The translations under genes and the position numbers were made by a program. From an uncultured Lachnospiraceae bacterium (GTDB lineage: Bacteria; Bacillota; Clostridia; Lachnospirales; Lachnospiraceae): a stretch of DNA of 64,000 bases. Shown one piece after another: positions 39,760 to 48,233 of the stretch (position 1 is the stretch's first letter; each line of letters starts with the position of its first letter). The notes beneath the pieces were generated by a model that worked only from the letters and a program-made list of their open reading frames with translations, was not told where the DNA came from and made no database searches. The DNA lies in contig CAKRHW010000001.1 in NCBI GenBank assembly GCA_934339365.1, positions 186,001-250,000 on the forward strand, in the 5' to 3' direction.

Positions 39760-40461
39760 TTACCACTCTAAAAATTCCACTTTAACCGGGAACTGATTTA
39801 TCTTGTTACTGTCTACTTTTCCATTTTTAATCTTAATGACACGATCTGCCATCGGTGCAATAGCCGAATTATGTGTAATTACGATAACCGTAACCCCCTG
39901 ATTTCTACAGGTATCCTGTAATAATTTCAAAATTGCCTTACCTGTCTGATAATCTAATGCGCCTGTCGGTTCATCACATAACAATAACTTTGGTTTTTTC
40001 GCAAGTGCTCTTGCAATTGCCACCCTCTGCTGCTCTCCACCGGAAAGCTGTGCAGGAAAATTCTTTAATCTTTCCCCTAATCCCACATTTTCAAGTGCTG
40101 TCTTTGCATCTAATGTATCTTTGCATATCTGATTTGCTAACTCTACATTTTCTAATGCATTCAGATTCTGCACCAGATTATAAAATTGAAAAACCATTCC
40201 AATATCATCACGTCTGTATTTTGTCAGTTGTCTAGATGAATATCCGCTGATATCTTTTCCATCTACAATTACCTGTCCATCTGTCAGCTTATCCATTCCT
40301 CCTAAAATATTCAGTGCCGTCGTCTTTCCGGCACCACTTGGTCCAACAATTACTACAAATTCTCCCTTTTCAATTGCAAAACTCATTCCATCTGCCGCTT
40401 TGATTGCTACATCGCCTGAACCATACTGTTTCGTCACATTTTTAAATTCTACAAAACTCAT
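39760..40461 (-). CDS. ABC transporter ATP-binding protein (LolD/MacB family)
   Basis: Energises the FtsX-type permease that follows. 233 residues: Walker [11 protein letters not shown] (about 38-47), Q-loop [19 protein letters not shown], signature [15 protein letters not shown], Walker [14 protein letters not shown] and H-loop [10 protein letters not shown]. The [14 protein letters not shown] segment is typical of the LolD/MacB group that pairs with FtsX-like permeases. ATG with GGAGAGATC upstream. Confidence 0.92.
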   Translation of the reverse strand: MSFVEFKNVTKQYGSGDVAIKAADGMSFAIEKGEFVVIVGPSGAGKTTALNILGGMDKLTDGQVIVDGKDISGYSSRQLTKYRRDDIGMVFQFYNLVQNLNALENVELANQICKDTLDAKTALENVGLGERLKNFPAQLSGGEQQRVAIARALAKKPKLLLCDEPTGALDYQTGKAILKLLQDTCRNQGVTVIVITHNSAIAPMADRVIKIKNGKVDSNKINQFPVKVEFLEW

Positions 40462-40524
40462 TCCGATCTCTCCTATCTTTCTCTATTTTACGATTTTACG
40501 ACAATTTTTCTTTAACAGAAGTTA

Positions 40525-40553
40525 ATCATAACACATTTTCAGATAGAGATAAA
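40525..40553 (-). promoter_or_regulatory. Candidate promoter of the ABC exporter operon
   Basis: TATGAT (40525-40530) with an extended TGT, and a weak -35 TTTATC (40548-40553) at 17 bases. It lies between the pnp terminator and the ATPase gene. Confidence 0.5.
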
Positions 40554-40587
40554 TAACCTATTTTAGAATCTTTTCCTTTCTGAAACG

Positions 40588-40615
40588 AGAAAAAGCGCCG
40601 CATATTCTGCGACGC
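40588..40615 (-). terminator. Terminator after pnp
   Basis: An 8-bp GC-rich stem (40595-40602 with 40608-40615, one G-U pair) with loop TATTC and UUUUU on the minus strand. It ends the long rimP-to-pnp cluster. Confidence 0.88.
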
Positions 40616-40631
40616 CTCTTGTATATCATTT

Positions 40632-42728
40632 TTATTTTTCGTTTTGTTCTACATCCTTCATAGAGAATGAAATTCTTCCCATTTTATCTTTACCAAGACA
40701 TACCACTTTTACAACATCTCCAAGAGTCAGAACATCTTCTACATGATTAATTCTTTCCTTTGAAATCTTAGAAATGTGTACCATTCCTTCTTTTCCCGGT
40801 GCAAATTCTAAGAATGCACCAAACTCTTTGATTGAGATTACTTTTCCTTCTAAAATCTGTCCCTCCTGAAAGTCTGTTGTAATAATCTGAATCAGGTTGA
40901 CAGCTTCTGCAATCTTATCTTTGTCAAGTCCACATACAGAAACAAGTCCTTCTTCTGAAATGTCAATCTTAACTCCTGTTCTTTCAATAATTGCATTGAT
41001 TGTCTTGCCTTTCTGACCAACAACATCTCCGATTTTAGCCGGATCAATCTGAATGGAAATAATCTTTGGAGCATATTTTCCTACTTCTTTTCTAGGCTCT
41101 GAAATAACCGGTTCCATCACTTCTGACAAGATATATTCTCTTGCCTTCTTTGTTGCAGCAATTGCCTCTTCTACAATCTGTCTGGTAAGACCATGAATCT
41201 TAATATCCATCTGAATTGCAGTAATACCGTCATGTGTTCCTGCAACCTTAAAGTCCATATCTCCAAAGAAGTCTTCTAATCCCTGAATATCTGTTAACAC
41301 AATATGATCATCATCTGTCTCACCTGTTACAAGTCCTGAAGAAATACCTGCTACCGGTTTCTTAATCGGAACACCCGCTGCCATTAAAGACATGGTAGAA
41401 GCACAGATTGAAGCCTGTGAAGTAGAACCATTTGACTCAAATGTCTCAGATACTGTTCTGATTGCATAAGGGAACTCTTCCTCTGATGGAAGTACCGGCA
41501 CTAAAGCTCTTTCTGCTAAGGCACCATGTCCGATTTCACGACGTCCCGGTCCTCTTGATGGTTTTGTCTCTCCCACAGAATAAGATGGGAAATTATAATG
41601 ATGCATATATCTCTTAGCTGTAATCGTTTCATCTAATCCATCAATCTTTTGTACTTCGGATAATGGAGCTAATGTAGTAACTGTACAAATCTGAGTCTGT
41701 CCTCTTGTAAACATAGCAGATCCATGGACACGTGGAATCAAATCAATCTCTGCCGCTAAAGGACGAATCTGGTCAATAGCTCTTCCATCTGGACGCTTAT
41801 GATCTTTTAAAATCATTTTACGTACAGTCTTTTTCTGGTACTGATAAACAGCTTCCGGTAATACGGCAAGCCATTCTTCATTCTCTGCAAATGCCTCTTC
41901 GAATTTTTCTGTAATTTCTTTAATATTCTCTTCTCTTTTTTGTTTCTCGTCTGTAAATACAGCTTCTTCCATCTGTTCTGGTGGAACTAACTCTTTCATG
42001 GCTGCAAATAATTCTTCCGGAACTGCACAACTCTCATAAGCATGTTTTTCTTTTCCTACTTCTTTTACAATTCCATCAATAAACTGGATAATCTCTTTAT
42101 TGACTTCATCTGCAGCATAAATTGCTTCTATCATCTTTGCTTCCGGTATCTCATTTGCACCGGCTTCAATCATAATTACCTTATCTCTGGTAGAAGCTAC
42201 CGTAAGCTGTAAATCTGATACCTGACGCTGTTGTGATGTTGGATTAATAATAAATTCTCCATCAATCATTCCAACCTGTGTAGAAGCACATGGTCCATCA
42301 AATGGAATATCAGAAATAGCTGTTGCAATTGCAGAACCAAGCATCGCTGTTAACTCCGGTGAACAGTCTGGATCAACTGACATCACCATATTGTTTAATG
42401 TAACGTCATTTCGATAATCCTTTGGAAATAATGGTCTCATAGGACGATCAATGACTCTGGATGTTAAAATTGCATTTTCTGAAGGCTTTCCTTCTCTCTT
42501 ATTAAATCCTCCTGGGATCTTTCCAACTGCATACATCTTTTCTTCATATTCTACGCTCAATGGGAAGAAATCAATTCCTTCTCTTGGCTTGTCCGATGCT
42601 GTTGCTGTTGATAATACAGTGGTCTCACCGTAATGCATAAATGCAGCTCCATTTGCCTGTGCTGCAACTCTTCCTACATCTACCGTAAGTGTTCTTCCGG
42701 CAAGATTCATACTAAAACTTTTGTACAT
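40632..42728 (-). CDS. pnp: Polyribonucleotide nucleotidyltransferase (PNPase)
   Basis: Phosphorolytic 3'-to-5' RNA exonuclease of the degradosome. 698 residues: two RNase PH domains (about 1-220 and 310-540, with DRPMRPLFP and a GKFSTG-like MRAA-free second site SETFESNGSTSQASI), an alpha-helical linker, then KH (VGQKGKTINAIIERTGVKIDI, about 560-610) and S1 (GAFLEFAPGKEGMVHISKI, about 620-690). I chose the ATG at 42728 after GGAGGATATT. It has its own promoter and a structured leader, while rpsO upstream ends in a terminator. Confidence 0.97.
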   Translation of the reverse strand: MYKSFSMNLAGRTLTVDVGRVAAQANGAAFMHYGETTVLSTATASDKPREGIDFFPLSVEYEEKMYAVGKIPGGFNKREGKPSENAILTSRVIDRPMRPLFPKDYRNDVTLNNMVMSVDPDCSPELTAMLGSAIATAISDIPFDGPCASTQVGMIDGEFIINPTSQQRQVSDLQLTVASTRDKVIMIEAGANEIPEAKMIEAIYAADEVNKEIIQFIDGIVKEVGKEKHAYESCAVPEELFAAMKELVPPEQMEEAVFTDEKQKREENIKEITEKFEEAFAENEEWLAVLPEAVYQYQKKTVRKMILKDHKRPDGRAIDQIRPLAAEIDLIPRVHGSAMFTRGQTQICTVTTLAPLSEVQKIDGLDETITAKRYMHHYNFPSYSVGETKPSRGPGRREIGHGALAERALVPVLPSEEEFPYAIRTVSETFESNGSTSQASICASTMSLMAAGVPIKKPVAGISSGLVTGETDDDHIVLTDIQGLEDFFGDMDFKVAGTHDGITAIQMDIKIHGLTRQIVEEAIAATKKAREYILSEVMEPVISEPRKEVGKYAPKIISIQIDPAKIGDVVGQKGKTINAIIERTGVKIDISEEGLVSVCGLDKDKIAEAVNLIQIITTDFQEGQILEGKVISIKEFGAFLEFAPGKEGMVHISKISKERINHVEDVLTLGDVVKVVCLGKDKMGRISFSMKDVEQNEK

Positions 42729-42770
42729 AATATCCTCCATGCTTTCTTATTCGGGTATTGGTCCGAAACA

Positions 42771-42829
42771 ACTGAAAAAAATACAATGCATCGTAATCTT
42801 TATATTCTTTTCAGTGGTCTCGGTGCATT
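42771..42829 (-). ncRNA. Structured pnp leader, possible pseudoknot
   Basis: A 13-bp stem (42771-42783 with 42803-42815, one G-U) is followed by an AU-rich loop containing TGCATT. The segment AATGCA at 42824-42829, just upstream on the minus strand, can pair with that loop (42785-42790). PNPase autoregulation through leader stem-loops is known in other bacteria. The structure is inferred from complementarity only. Confidence 0.5.
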
Positions 42830-42875
42830 ACCCTCTAACGATTTATCAAAACCTAAAATCGCCATATCACATTAT

Positions 42876-42905
42876 AGTATAACACATGCGACATCACTCT
42901 TGCAA
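42876..42905 (-). promoter_or_regulatory. Sigma-A promoter of pnp
   Basis: TTGCAA (42900-42905), 18-base spacer, TATACT (42876-42881) with an extended TGT. It lies immediately after the rpsO terminator. Confidence 0.8.
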
Positions 42906-42908
42906 GAC

Positions 42909-42943
42909 AAAAAAGAGACAGTGCATCGTTGCAACTGTCTCTT
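42909..42943 (-). terminator. Terminator after rpsO
   Basis: A perfect 9-bp stem AAGAGACAG / CTGTCTCTT (42913-42921 with 42935-42943) with a 13-base loop and six U residues. It separates rpsO from pnp. Confidence 0.92.
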
Positions 42944-42961
42944 AACATAATTGAATCAAAA

Positions 42962-43225
42962 TTACTTTCTGATTCCTAACTTCTCAATTAAAGTACGGTA
43001 TCCTTCAAGATCTGTCTTCTTAAGGTAATCAAGTAAACCACGTCTCTGTCCTACCATCTTTAAAAGACCTCTTCTTGAATGATGATCCTTCTGGTGCATC
43101 TTTAAGTGCTCTGTAAGCTCCTTAATTCTCTCTGTTAAAATTGCGATCTGAACTTCTGGAGATCCTGTATCTCCTTCTTTTCTTCCGTAAGCCTTAATAA
43201 TCTCTGCTTTCTTTTCTGCTGTCAT
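42962..43225 (-). CDS. rpsO: 30S ribosomal protein S15
   Basis: Early-binding 30S protein that contacts helices 20-22 of 16S rRNA. 87 residues, four helices, with [35 protein letters not shown] and [15 protein letters not shown], all highly conserved. It has its own promoter and leader, with an AAGGAGGG ribosome-binding site, and lies between the phosphate cotransporter gene and pnp. Confidence 0.98.
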   Translation of the reverse strand: MTAEKKAEIIKAYGRKEGDTGSPEVQIAILTERIKELTEHLKMHQKDHHSRRGLLKMVGQRRGLLDYLKKTDLEGYRTLIEKLGIRK

Positions 43226-43308
43226 TACGATAGCCCTCCTTAAAATTATATATCGCCAAATACTTAAGTCATGGTTGGAGTATCCGATAACTTCGTATTG
43301 GTTTACCT
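43226..43308 (-). ncRNA. rpsO leader, candidate S15 autoregulatory RNA
   Basis: The leader contains CCAATAC pairing with GTATTTGG across an inner GAAGT...ACTT helix, which can form a multi-helix junction just before the ribosome-binding site. S15 binds such leaders in several bacteria to control its own translation. No base-level match to a known class was checked. Confidence 0.45.
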
Positions 43309-43313
43309 TTGCT

Positions 43314-43342
43314 AGTCTATCATCTTTTTTCTAATCTGTCTA
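43314..43342 (-). promoter_or_regulatory. Sigma-A promoter of rpsO
   Basis: TAGACA (43337-43342), 17-base spacer, TAGACT (43314-43319). It lies in the space after the cotransporter stop codon. Confidence 0.75.
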
Positions 43343-43356
43343 GTAAAAATTACAAA

Positions 43357-45030
43357 TCAATTCTGAATTTCATGTGTTTCCTGTTTTTTCGTCAATTCAC
43401 CCTCAATCAGTGCTAAATCCTGTTTGTGAATAGCAAATGCAATATTCGTTGCATGATCGGATACTCTTTCTAAATTTGATAAAATATCTGAATAAATTGC
43501 AGATCTTGGAGAACATTCATTCTTCGCCATTCTCTTAATATGTTCGCTTTGTAATTTGTCTTCAAGATGATCGATCTCATCCTCTAACTTTACAATTTCT
43601 ACTAAATGTTCTTCATTCTCTTCTGCAAAAATCTCAATTGCATACGTAACTGTCGCAATTACTTTCGATGTCATCTCCTGCAGTCCTTCTATTCCTTTTT
43701 CACTAAAAGAAATGTCCTGATCAATCCTGCTTTGTGCAAACTCTGCAAGGTTTTCTGCATGATCTCCAATACGTTCAAAATCATTTACTACATGGAAATA
43801 TGCAGCAATATTTTTTGCTTCTTCAAGTGGAATCGATGACTGTGATACATCAACGAGATAATCGGTAATTGCCCTGCTTAAGAAATCAATCTGTTCTTCC
43901 ACTTCAAACACTTTTTTAATTTTCTCTTCCTGTGGTTCTACTAACACTTCTGAAGCAAGTCTTAAATTACCATTCGCAATTCTTCCTAATCTGCGGATTT
44001 CCTTTGTAACATCTAAAATAACAGTTGCCGGGGTTGTCGTAGAAGTCGGTCCGATATATTTCAGTTCGAATCTCGTTGCCTTCTTGTCTTCTCCACGAAC
44101 CAGTTTATAAGTTAGTTTTACAACATATGACATCACAGGGAACATCACTACAACCTGAACAATTTTTAAAATTACATTGGCATCTGCTACTCCCTTTGCC
44201 TGATCATAATTGGCAAATTTCAAAATTGTATCTGCGATCGGATGACCAAATGGAATTAAAATACACATTGTAAGTATCGTAGAAATCACATTAAACATCA
44301 TGTGTACCCATGCAGTTCTTTTTGCATCTTTTTTCCCTCCGATGCAGGCAATCATTGCTGATGTACAGGTTCCGATATTACAACCTAAAATTAAAAACAT
44401 ACTAACTCTTAGTCCTAATAATCCCTGGCTTGCCATACCAATCAAAATACCTGTGGATGCTGAGGAACTCTGTAAAATCGTCGTAATTACAAATCCTGCT
44501 AAAACTGCAAGAAATGGATTCGTCAGTGTTCCGAGTGCATGGATTACTTTTGGCGAATCTTTTAAAGTAGACATTGATCCCTTCATCACATCCATACCAT
44601 AAAATAAAACACCAAATCCTAAAATGACATCTCCTAGTTTTTGTACAAATGGTTTCTTACAAAAGGAAACCATAATAACTCCTGCAATAATAAATACAGG
44701 TGCAATGACTTCTAAATTCATTGCAACTAAAAGACCTGTTACCGTTGTACCGATATTGGCACCTAAAATAGGTCCCACAGCCTGTCCTAATGAAATCAGC
44801 CCTGAATTAACGAAGCTGACAACCATGACTGTTGTAGCACTAGATGACTGAATAACCGCTGTAAATAAAAATCCGACCACCAGGCCGACAAAGCGGTTTT
44901 TCGTACATAATTCTAGTACCTTTCTCATTTTTGAGCCGGCAACTTTTTCTAGACCATCACTCATCAGTTTCATTCCATACAGGAAGAAACCAAGCCCCCC
45001 GAACAATAGCAGTATGTTTGATATTGTCAT
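43357..45030 (-). CDS. Na+/phosphate cotransporter with PhoU domain (NptA/YjbB type)
   Basis: 557 residues. The N-terminal half (about 1-310) has 8-10 membrane segments with the family's two inverted QSSS motifs: IQSSSATTVMVVSFVNSG and LQSSSASTGILIGMASQG, plus GANIGTTVTG and GCNIGTCTSA. The C-terminal half (about 345-545) is PhoU-like and helical (EVEEQIDFLSRAI, FERIGDHAENLAEF, NLERVSDHATNIAFAI). It moves inorganic phosphate with sodium. The gene interrupts the conserved ribF-rpsO interval. An ATG with a weak, distant ribosome-binding site is used. Upstream repeats suggest PhoP control. Confidence 0.93.
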   Translation of the reverse strand: MTISNILLLFGGLGFFLYGMKLMSDGLEKVAGSKMRKVLELCTKNRFVGLVVGFLFTAVIQSSSATTVMVVSFVNSGLISLGQAVGPILGANIGTTVTGLLVAMNLEVIAPVFIIAGVIMVSFCKKPFVQKLGDVILGFGVLFYGMDVMKGSMSTLKDSPKVIHALGTLTNPFLAVLAGFVITTILQSSSASTGILIGMASQGLLGLRVSMFLILGCNIGTCTSAMIACIGGKKDAKRTAWVHMMFNVISTILTMCILIPFGHPIADTILKFANYDQAKGVADANVILKIVQVVVMFPVMSYVVKLTYKLVRGEDKKATRFELKYIGPTSTTTPATVILDVTKEIRRLGRIANGNLRLASEVLVEPQEEKIKKVFEVEEQIDFLSRAITDYLVDVSQSSIPLEEAKNIAAYFHVVNDFERIGDHAENLAEFAQSRIDQDISFSEKGIEGLQEMTSKVIATVTYAIEIFAEENEEHLVEIVKLEDEIDHLEDKLQSEHIKRMAKNECSPRSAIYSDILSNLERVSDHATNIAFAIHKQDLALIEGELTKKQETHEIQN

Positions 45031-45142
45031 AAAAACTAACCATGCCTTTCTGTACCTTATTTTCTTTTTTTGGTACTAATCATTCTTTTGTATTATTTTA
45101 TTATACCAGTCTGCTGTTTTCTAAAAAAACACACATAATCGA

Positions 45143-45171
45143 ATCATATCATAGTAAGTTTGCCTTGTAAA
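45143..45171 (-). promoter_or_regulatory. Promoter of the Na+/phosphate cotransporter gene
   Basis: TTTACA (45166-45171), 17-base spacer, TATGAT (45143-45148). The -35 hexamer is also the promoter-proximal unit of the Pho-box-like repeat. Confidence 0.65.
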
Positions 45172-45204
45172 CCAAATGTAAAGAACTTGTAAATATGACG
45201 TAAA
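45166..45204 (-). promoter_or_regulatory. Pho-box-like array: four TTTACA repeats at 11-bp spacing
   Basis: On the minus strand TTTACA occurs at 45188-45193, 45177-45182 and 45166-45171, each separated by exactly 5 bases, and TTTACG (5 of 6) at 45199-45204 continues the phase. PhoP of low-GC Firmicutes binds direct TT(A/C/T)ACA repeats with about 5-base spacers. The position, overlapping and just upstream of -35 of a phosphate transporter gene, fits PhoP activation. Confidence 0.75.
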
Positions 45205-45330
45205 ATGGCAATTCGTGTTTTTTCGACAATTTAATGATATATTTTTATCTCTATTTCAATTTTTTTGTTTTTTTGACAATTTAAAATAACCAAACTCTTG
45301 TTTTTTAATTTTTTCCTCGGCAATATAACT
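45205..45330. other. AT-rich stretch between the Pho array and ribF, with a duplicated motif
   Basis: This 126-base part of the 300-base gap 45031-45330 holds no gene or clear terminator. The nonamer GACAATTTA occurs twice (45225-45233 and 45275-45283), 50 bases apart, each preceded by a T-run. It lies between the end of ribF and the cotransporter promoter. Its role is not known. Confidence 0.4.
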
Positions 45331-46248
45331 TTATTCAACAAAATATTTTTTACAATTTGCTATGTCTTTTTCAACTTGTTTCTTTACAAGCTCTAACGAA
45401 TCGAATTTTTTTTCATTTCTCACAAAATGCAGTAATTCTAGCTGGGCAATCTTTCCATATACATCCTGATGAAAATGAAATAAATTCGTTTCCACTGTAA
45501 TCTGATGTTTTTCGGATACCGTCGGTTTATATCCTACGTTCGTTATGCCCTGATATTTTTTCCCATCAATGCTTGTCTGTGAAACATAGACTCCATTTGG
45601 TGGAAGCAGTTTATCCGCCGGTGGTATTAAATTAATCGTCGGCATCCCTACAGTTCTTCCTAACTGATTTCCATGTACAATCTCCCCAATCATTGTATAA
45701 GGATATCCTAGAAGTTCCTCTACCTGTTCCATTTTTCCTTCCTGGATTAATTTTCTTACAAATGTACTGCTGATATCCTGTTTTTGATATTGTTCCTTTT
45801 CAATAATTTCTACTTCAAACCGGTATTGCTCTCCCGCGTTCTTTAGCATCTCTAAATTACCTTTGCGATTTTTCCCATAACGAAAATCAGAGCCGGCACA
45901 CAAATACCTGACCCCAAGATGATCTACTAATATTTTCTTAATAAAATCGACTGCTTCTAACTGCATAAATTCTTTATTCACAGTGCATTCAATCAGGCAG
46001 TCAATTCCTGCCTGCTCATAATAATGATATTTTTCTTTCTCCGTTAAAATATACTGTAAAGGTTCCCCTTCCACAATTTCTCTTGGCGAGCGGTTAAATG
46101 TCAGCACAACTGCTTTCATTCCCTGTGCCTTCTTTTCTCTGATTAACGAAAAAAGTTTTTGATGACCTTTATGCAGGCCATCAAACTTTCCTATAGTAAT
46201 CGCTGTATTTTTTAGATATGCTCTGGTAATGTCTGTAATAATTTCCAT
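45331..46248 (-). CDS. ribF: Bifunctional riboflavin kinase / FAD synthetase
   Basis: Converts riboflavin to FMN and FAD. The N-terminal adenylyltransferase domain has AITIGKFDGLHKGHQKL (about 14-30) and YLCAGSDFRYGKNRKGN; the C-terminal kinase domain has GNQLGRTVGMPTINL, PPNGVYVSQTSID and TNVGYKPTV. I chose the ATG at 46248, which begins MEIITDI as in relatives and follows GGAGAAAG, rather than one 39 bases earlier that overlaps truB. 305 residues is the normal length. Part of the truB-ribF pair found across Firmicutes. Confidence 0.93.
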   Translation of the reverse strand: MEIITDITRAYLKNTAITIGKFDGLHKGHQKLFSLIREKKAQGMKAVVLTFNRSPREIVEGEPLQYILTEKEKYHYYEQAGIDCLIECTVNKEFMQLEAVDFIKKILVDHLGVRYLCAGSDFRYGKNRKGNLEMLKNAGEQYRFEVEIIEKEQYQKQDISSTFVRKLIQEGKMEQVEELLGYPYTMIGEIVHGNQLGRTVGMPTINLIPPADKLLPPNGVYVSQTSIDGKKYQGITNVGYKPTVSEKHQITVETNLFHFHQDVYGKIAQLELLHFVRNEKKFDSLELVKKQVEKDIANCKKYFVE

Positions 46249-46264
46249 TCCTTTGCTTTCTCCA

Positions 46265-47230
46265 TTATCTATGATCTGTGTTTTCATAAAACATCTTCTG
46301 AATTTTAAAGATATTGTCTGCTTTTCTATACTGGTATACTGCTACAAATTCATTCTTTGTATTATATACTTTAACATTTTCCATGTCCGAAAAAGCAGAA
46401 AGTTCTTCTTCCTTTTTTCCATCACAGCTCTTTATGTTAGAAATATCTCTGTCAGATATGATATTTCCATTATAAATTCTTGATTCACTTTCCTTCCTGA
46501 CTACGATGCTTTTCGTTTCAAACATTGCATCAACCGGAAGGATAAAATCTGTCACCTGATCCTTTTTTTCCTCTACCTGTGCAAGTGTAACTGCATCTTC
46601 TATCCGGAACTTACCTACACCTGTCCGCTCTAATGTTCCCATACAGGCTCCGGTCTTTAGTTTCTCTCCGATATCCTCACACAAAGTCCGGATATAAGTT
46701 CCCTTCGAACAGGAAACCTCCATTGTAATATATGGAAGTTCTATTTTTTCTATTTTGATATGATAAATCTGGACTAATCTGGCTTTTCGCTCTACTTCTT
46801 TTCCCTGTCTTGCAAGTTCATAAAGCTTCTTTCCATTCACTTTCAATGCTGAATACATGGGAGGAACCTGCATGTATGGTCCTACAAAAGACTCAATTAC
46901 ATCCCGAACCTGTTCGTCAGTGATTTCCTGATTGTGATACTTTTCCATTACTTCTTTTTGTCTGTCGCTTTTCACTGTTCCTGAGATATCCTGTGTATCT
47001 GTTGTAATACCTAAAATCAGTTGTGCACGATATGTTTTATCCTTGTCTGTAATCATATCGCATAGCTTCGTTCCTTTTCCTAAACAGACTAAAAGAACTC
47101 CTGTCGCATCCGGATCAAGCGTCCCTGTATGTCCGATTTTTTTCTGATGCAGAATTCCTCTTAATTTTGCCACAACATCATGGCTTGTATAGCCCTTCTC
47201 TTTATAAATGTTAATGATACCGTTTTGCAT
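46265..47230 (-). CDS. truB: tRNA pseudouridine-55 synthase
   Basis: Makes the conserved T-loop pseudouridine in tRNAs. 321 residues with NGIINIYKEKGYTSHDVV at the start, the catalytic Asp in GHTGTLDPDATGVL (about 38), TDTQDISG, YMQVPPMYSALKVNGKKLYELAR and VSCSKGTYIRTLCEDIG. The ATG at 47230 gives the canonical N-terminus; the frame runs 18 residues further upstream into nrnA. The ribosome-binding site is weak, so coupling to nrnA is likely. Confidence 0.95.
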   Translation of the reverse strand: MQNGIINIYKEKGYTSHDVVAKLRGILHQKKIGHTGTLDPDATGVLLVCLGKGTKLCDMITDKDKTYRAQLILGITTDTQDISGTVKSDRQKEVMEKYHNQEITDEQVRDVIESFVGPYMQVPPMYSALKVNGKKLYELARQGKEVERKARLVQIYHIKIEKIELPYITMEVSCSKGTYIRTLCEDIGEKLKTGACMGTLERTGVGKFRIEDAVTLAQVEEKKDQVTDFILPVDAMFETKSIVVRKESESRIYNGNIISDRDISNIKSCDGKKEEELSAFSDMENVKVYNTKNEFVAVYQYRKADNIFKIQKMFYENTDHR

Positions 47231-47258
47231 GCTTCTGCCGTCTTTTGACAACCTTTCT

Positions 47259-48233
47259 TTAATTTTCCTGCAATTGTGCTGCAATTTCTTTTACAATGTT
47301 ATTAATGACGTCATGTTCCGTTCCTTCCATGCTGCAGCCTGCTGCACGAATATGTCCACCGCCACCAAAAGTCACCGCAATCTTACTTACATCTACATAG
47401 CTGTCAGAGCGCATACTTACTTTATAGCTTAAATCACCTAACTGATAGATAAATACTGCGCATTCCACGCCTTCTGTAATCCTGAGCTGGTCAATAATTC
47501 CATCTAAATCTTTTCCGGTGACACCAAAAAATTCCATTTCTTCTAAGTTCACAACACTGACAATACATTTTCCATCTAAAACCAGAAGACTTTCTAATAA
47601 TGCTCTTCCAAGAATCTGATTCTGATTATAACTCTTTTTATAAAATGTATCGGTAATAATCTTTTGGAAGTTAATTCCCTTGTCCATTAATTTGCCTGCT
47701 ATATTCATTGTTTTAGAAGATGTACAGGAAAAATTAAATACACCTGTATCATGTACAATTCCTGTATACAGACACTCCGCAATTGTCTTGCTGATCTTTT
47801 CATCATCAAACAAATCATATAATACTTCACAAGTTGAACTTGCATCCGGAACAATCACATTATCATCCGCAAATCCGATATTACTGATATGATGATCAAT
47901 AACAGCGGTTGCATTTGCACTCTGAAAATATTTTGCATTCTCTCCTAACCGTTTTTCATCACCACAATCTAAGCAGAAGAACAGATCATATTTCTTATCT
48001 TGTGTTGTTTCATGTATCATCTGATCCGCATGTTTCATAAAAAGAAAGTGTTCCGGTACCGGCATCAGTCTGATATCCACTGTTCTGTCAGGATAATTTT
48101 CTAAAATATAATTATAAAGTGCCAGACAGGAACCAACACAGTCCCCGTCAGGCTTGATATGTCCGGAAATGCCGATTGTCTGATAATCTTTTATTATCTC
48201 ATCTATTTTATTGATTTTCTTTACTCTCTTCAT
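47259..48233 (-). CDS. nrnA: DHH-family bifunctional oligoribonuclease / pAp phosphatase NrnA
   Basis: Degrades the 2-5-nt RNA leftovers of RNase R and PNPase and removes the 3'-phosphate from pAp. DHH domain motifs: SGHIKPDGDCVGSCLAL (about 23-39), FFCLDCGD, VIDHHISNIG (the DHH motif, about 115) and GIVHDTGVF. The C-terminal DHHA1 domain has FGGGGHIRAAGC. I placed the start at the ATG 48233, overlapping the rbfA end by 26 bases; a TTG one codon earlier is possible. It also fits the cluster position used by NrnA/DHH genes next to truB. Confidence 0.9.
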   Translation of the reverse strand: MKRVKKINKIDEIIKDYQTIGISGHIKPDGDCVGSCLALYNYILENYPDRTVDIRLMPVPEHFLFMKHADQMIHETTQDKKYDLFFCLDCGDEKRLGENAKYFQSANATAVIDHHISNIGFADDNVIVPDASSTCEVLYDLFDDEKISKTIAECLYTGIVHDTGVFNFSCTSSKTMNIAGKLMDKGINFQKIITDTFYKKSYNQNQILGRALLESLLVLDGKCIVSVVNLEEMEFFGVTGKDLDGIIDQLRITEGVECAVFIYQLGDLSYKVSMRSDSYVDVSKIAVTFGGGGHIRAAGCSMEGTEHDVINNIVKEIAAQLQEN

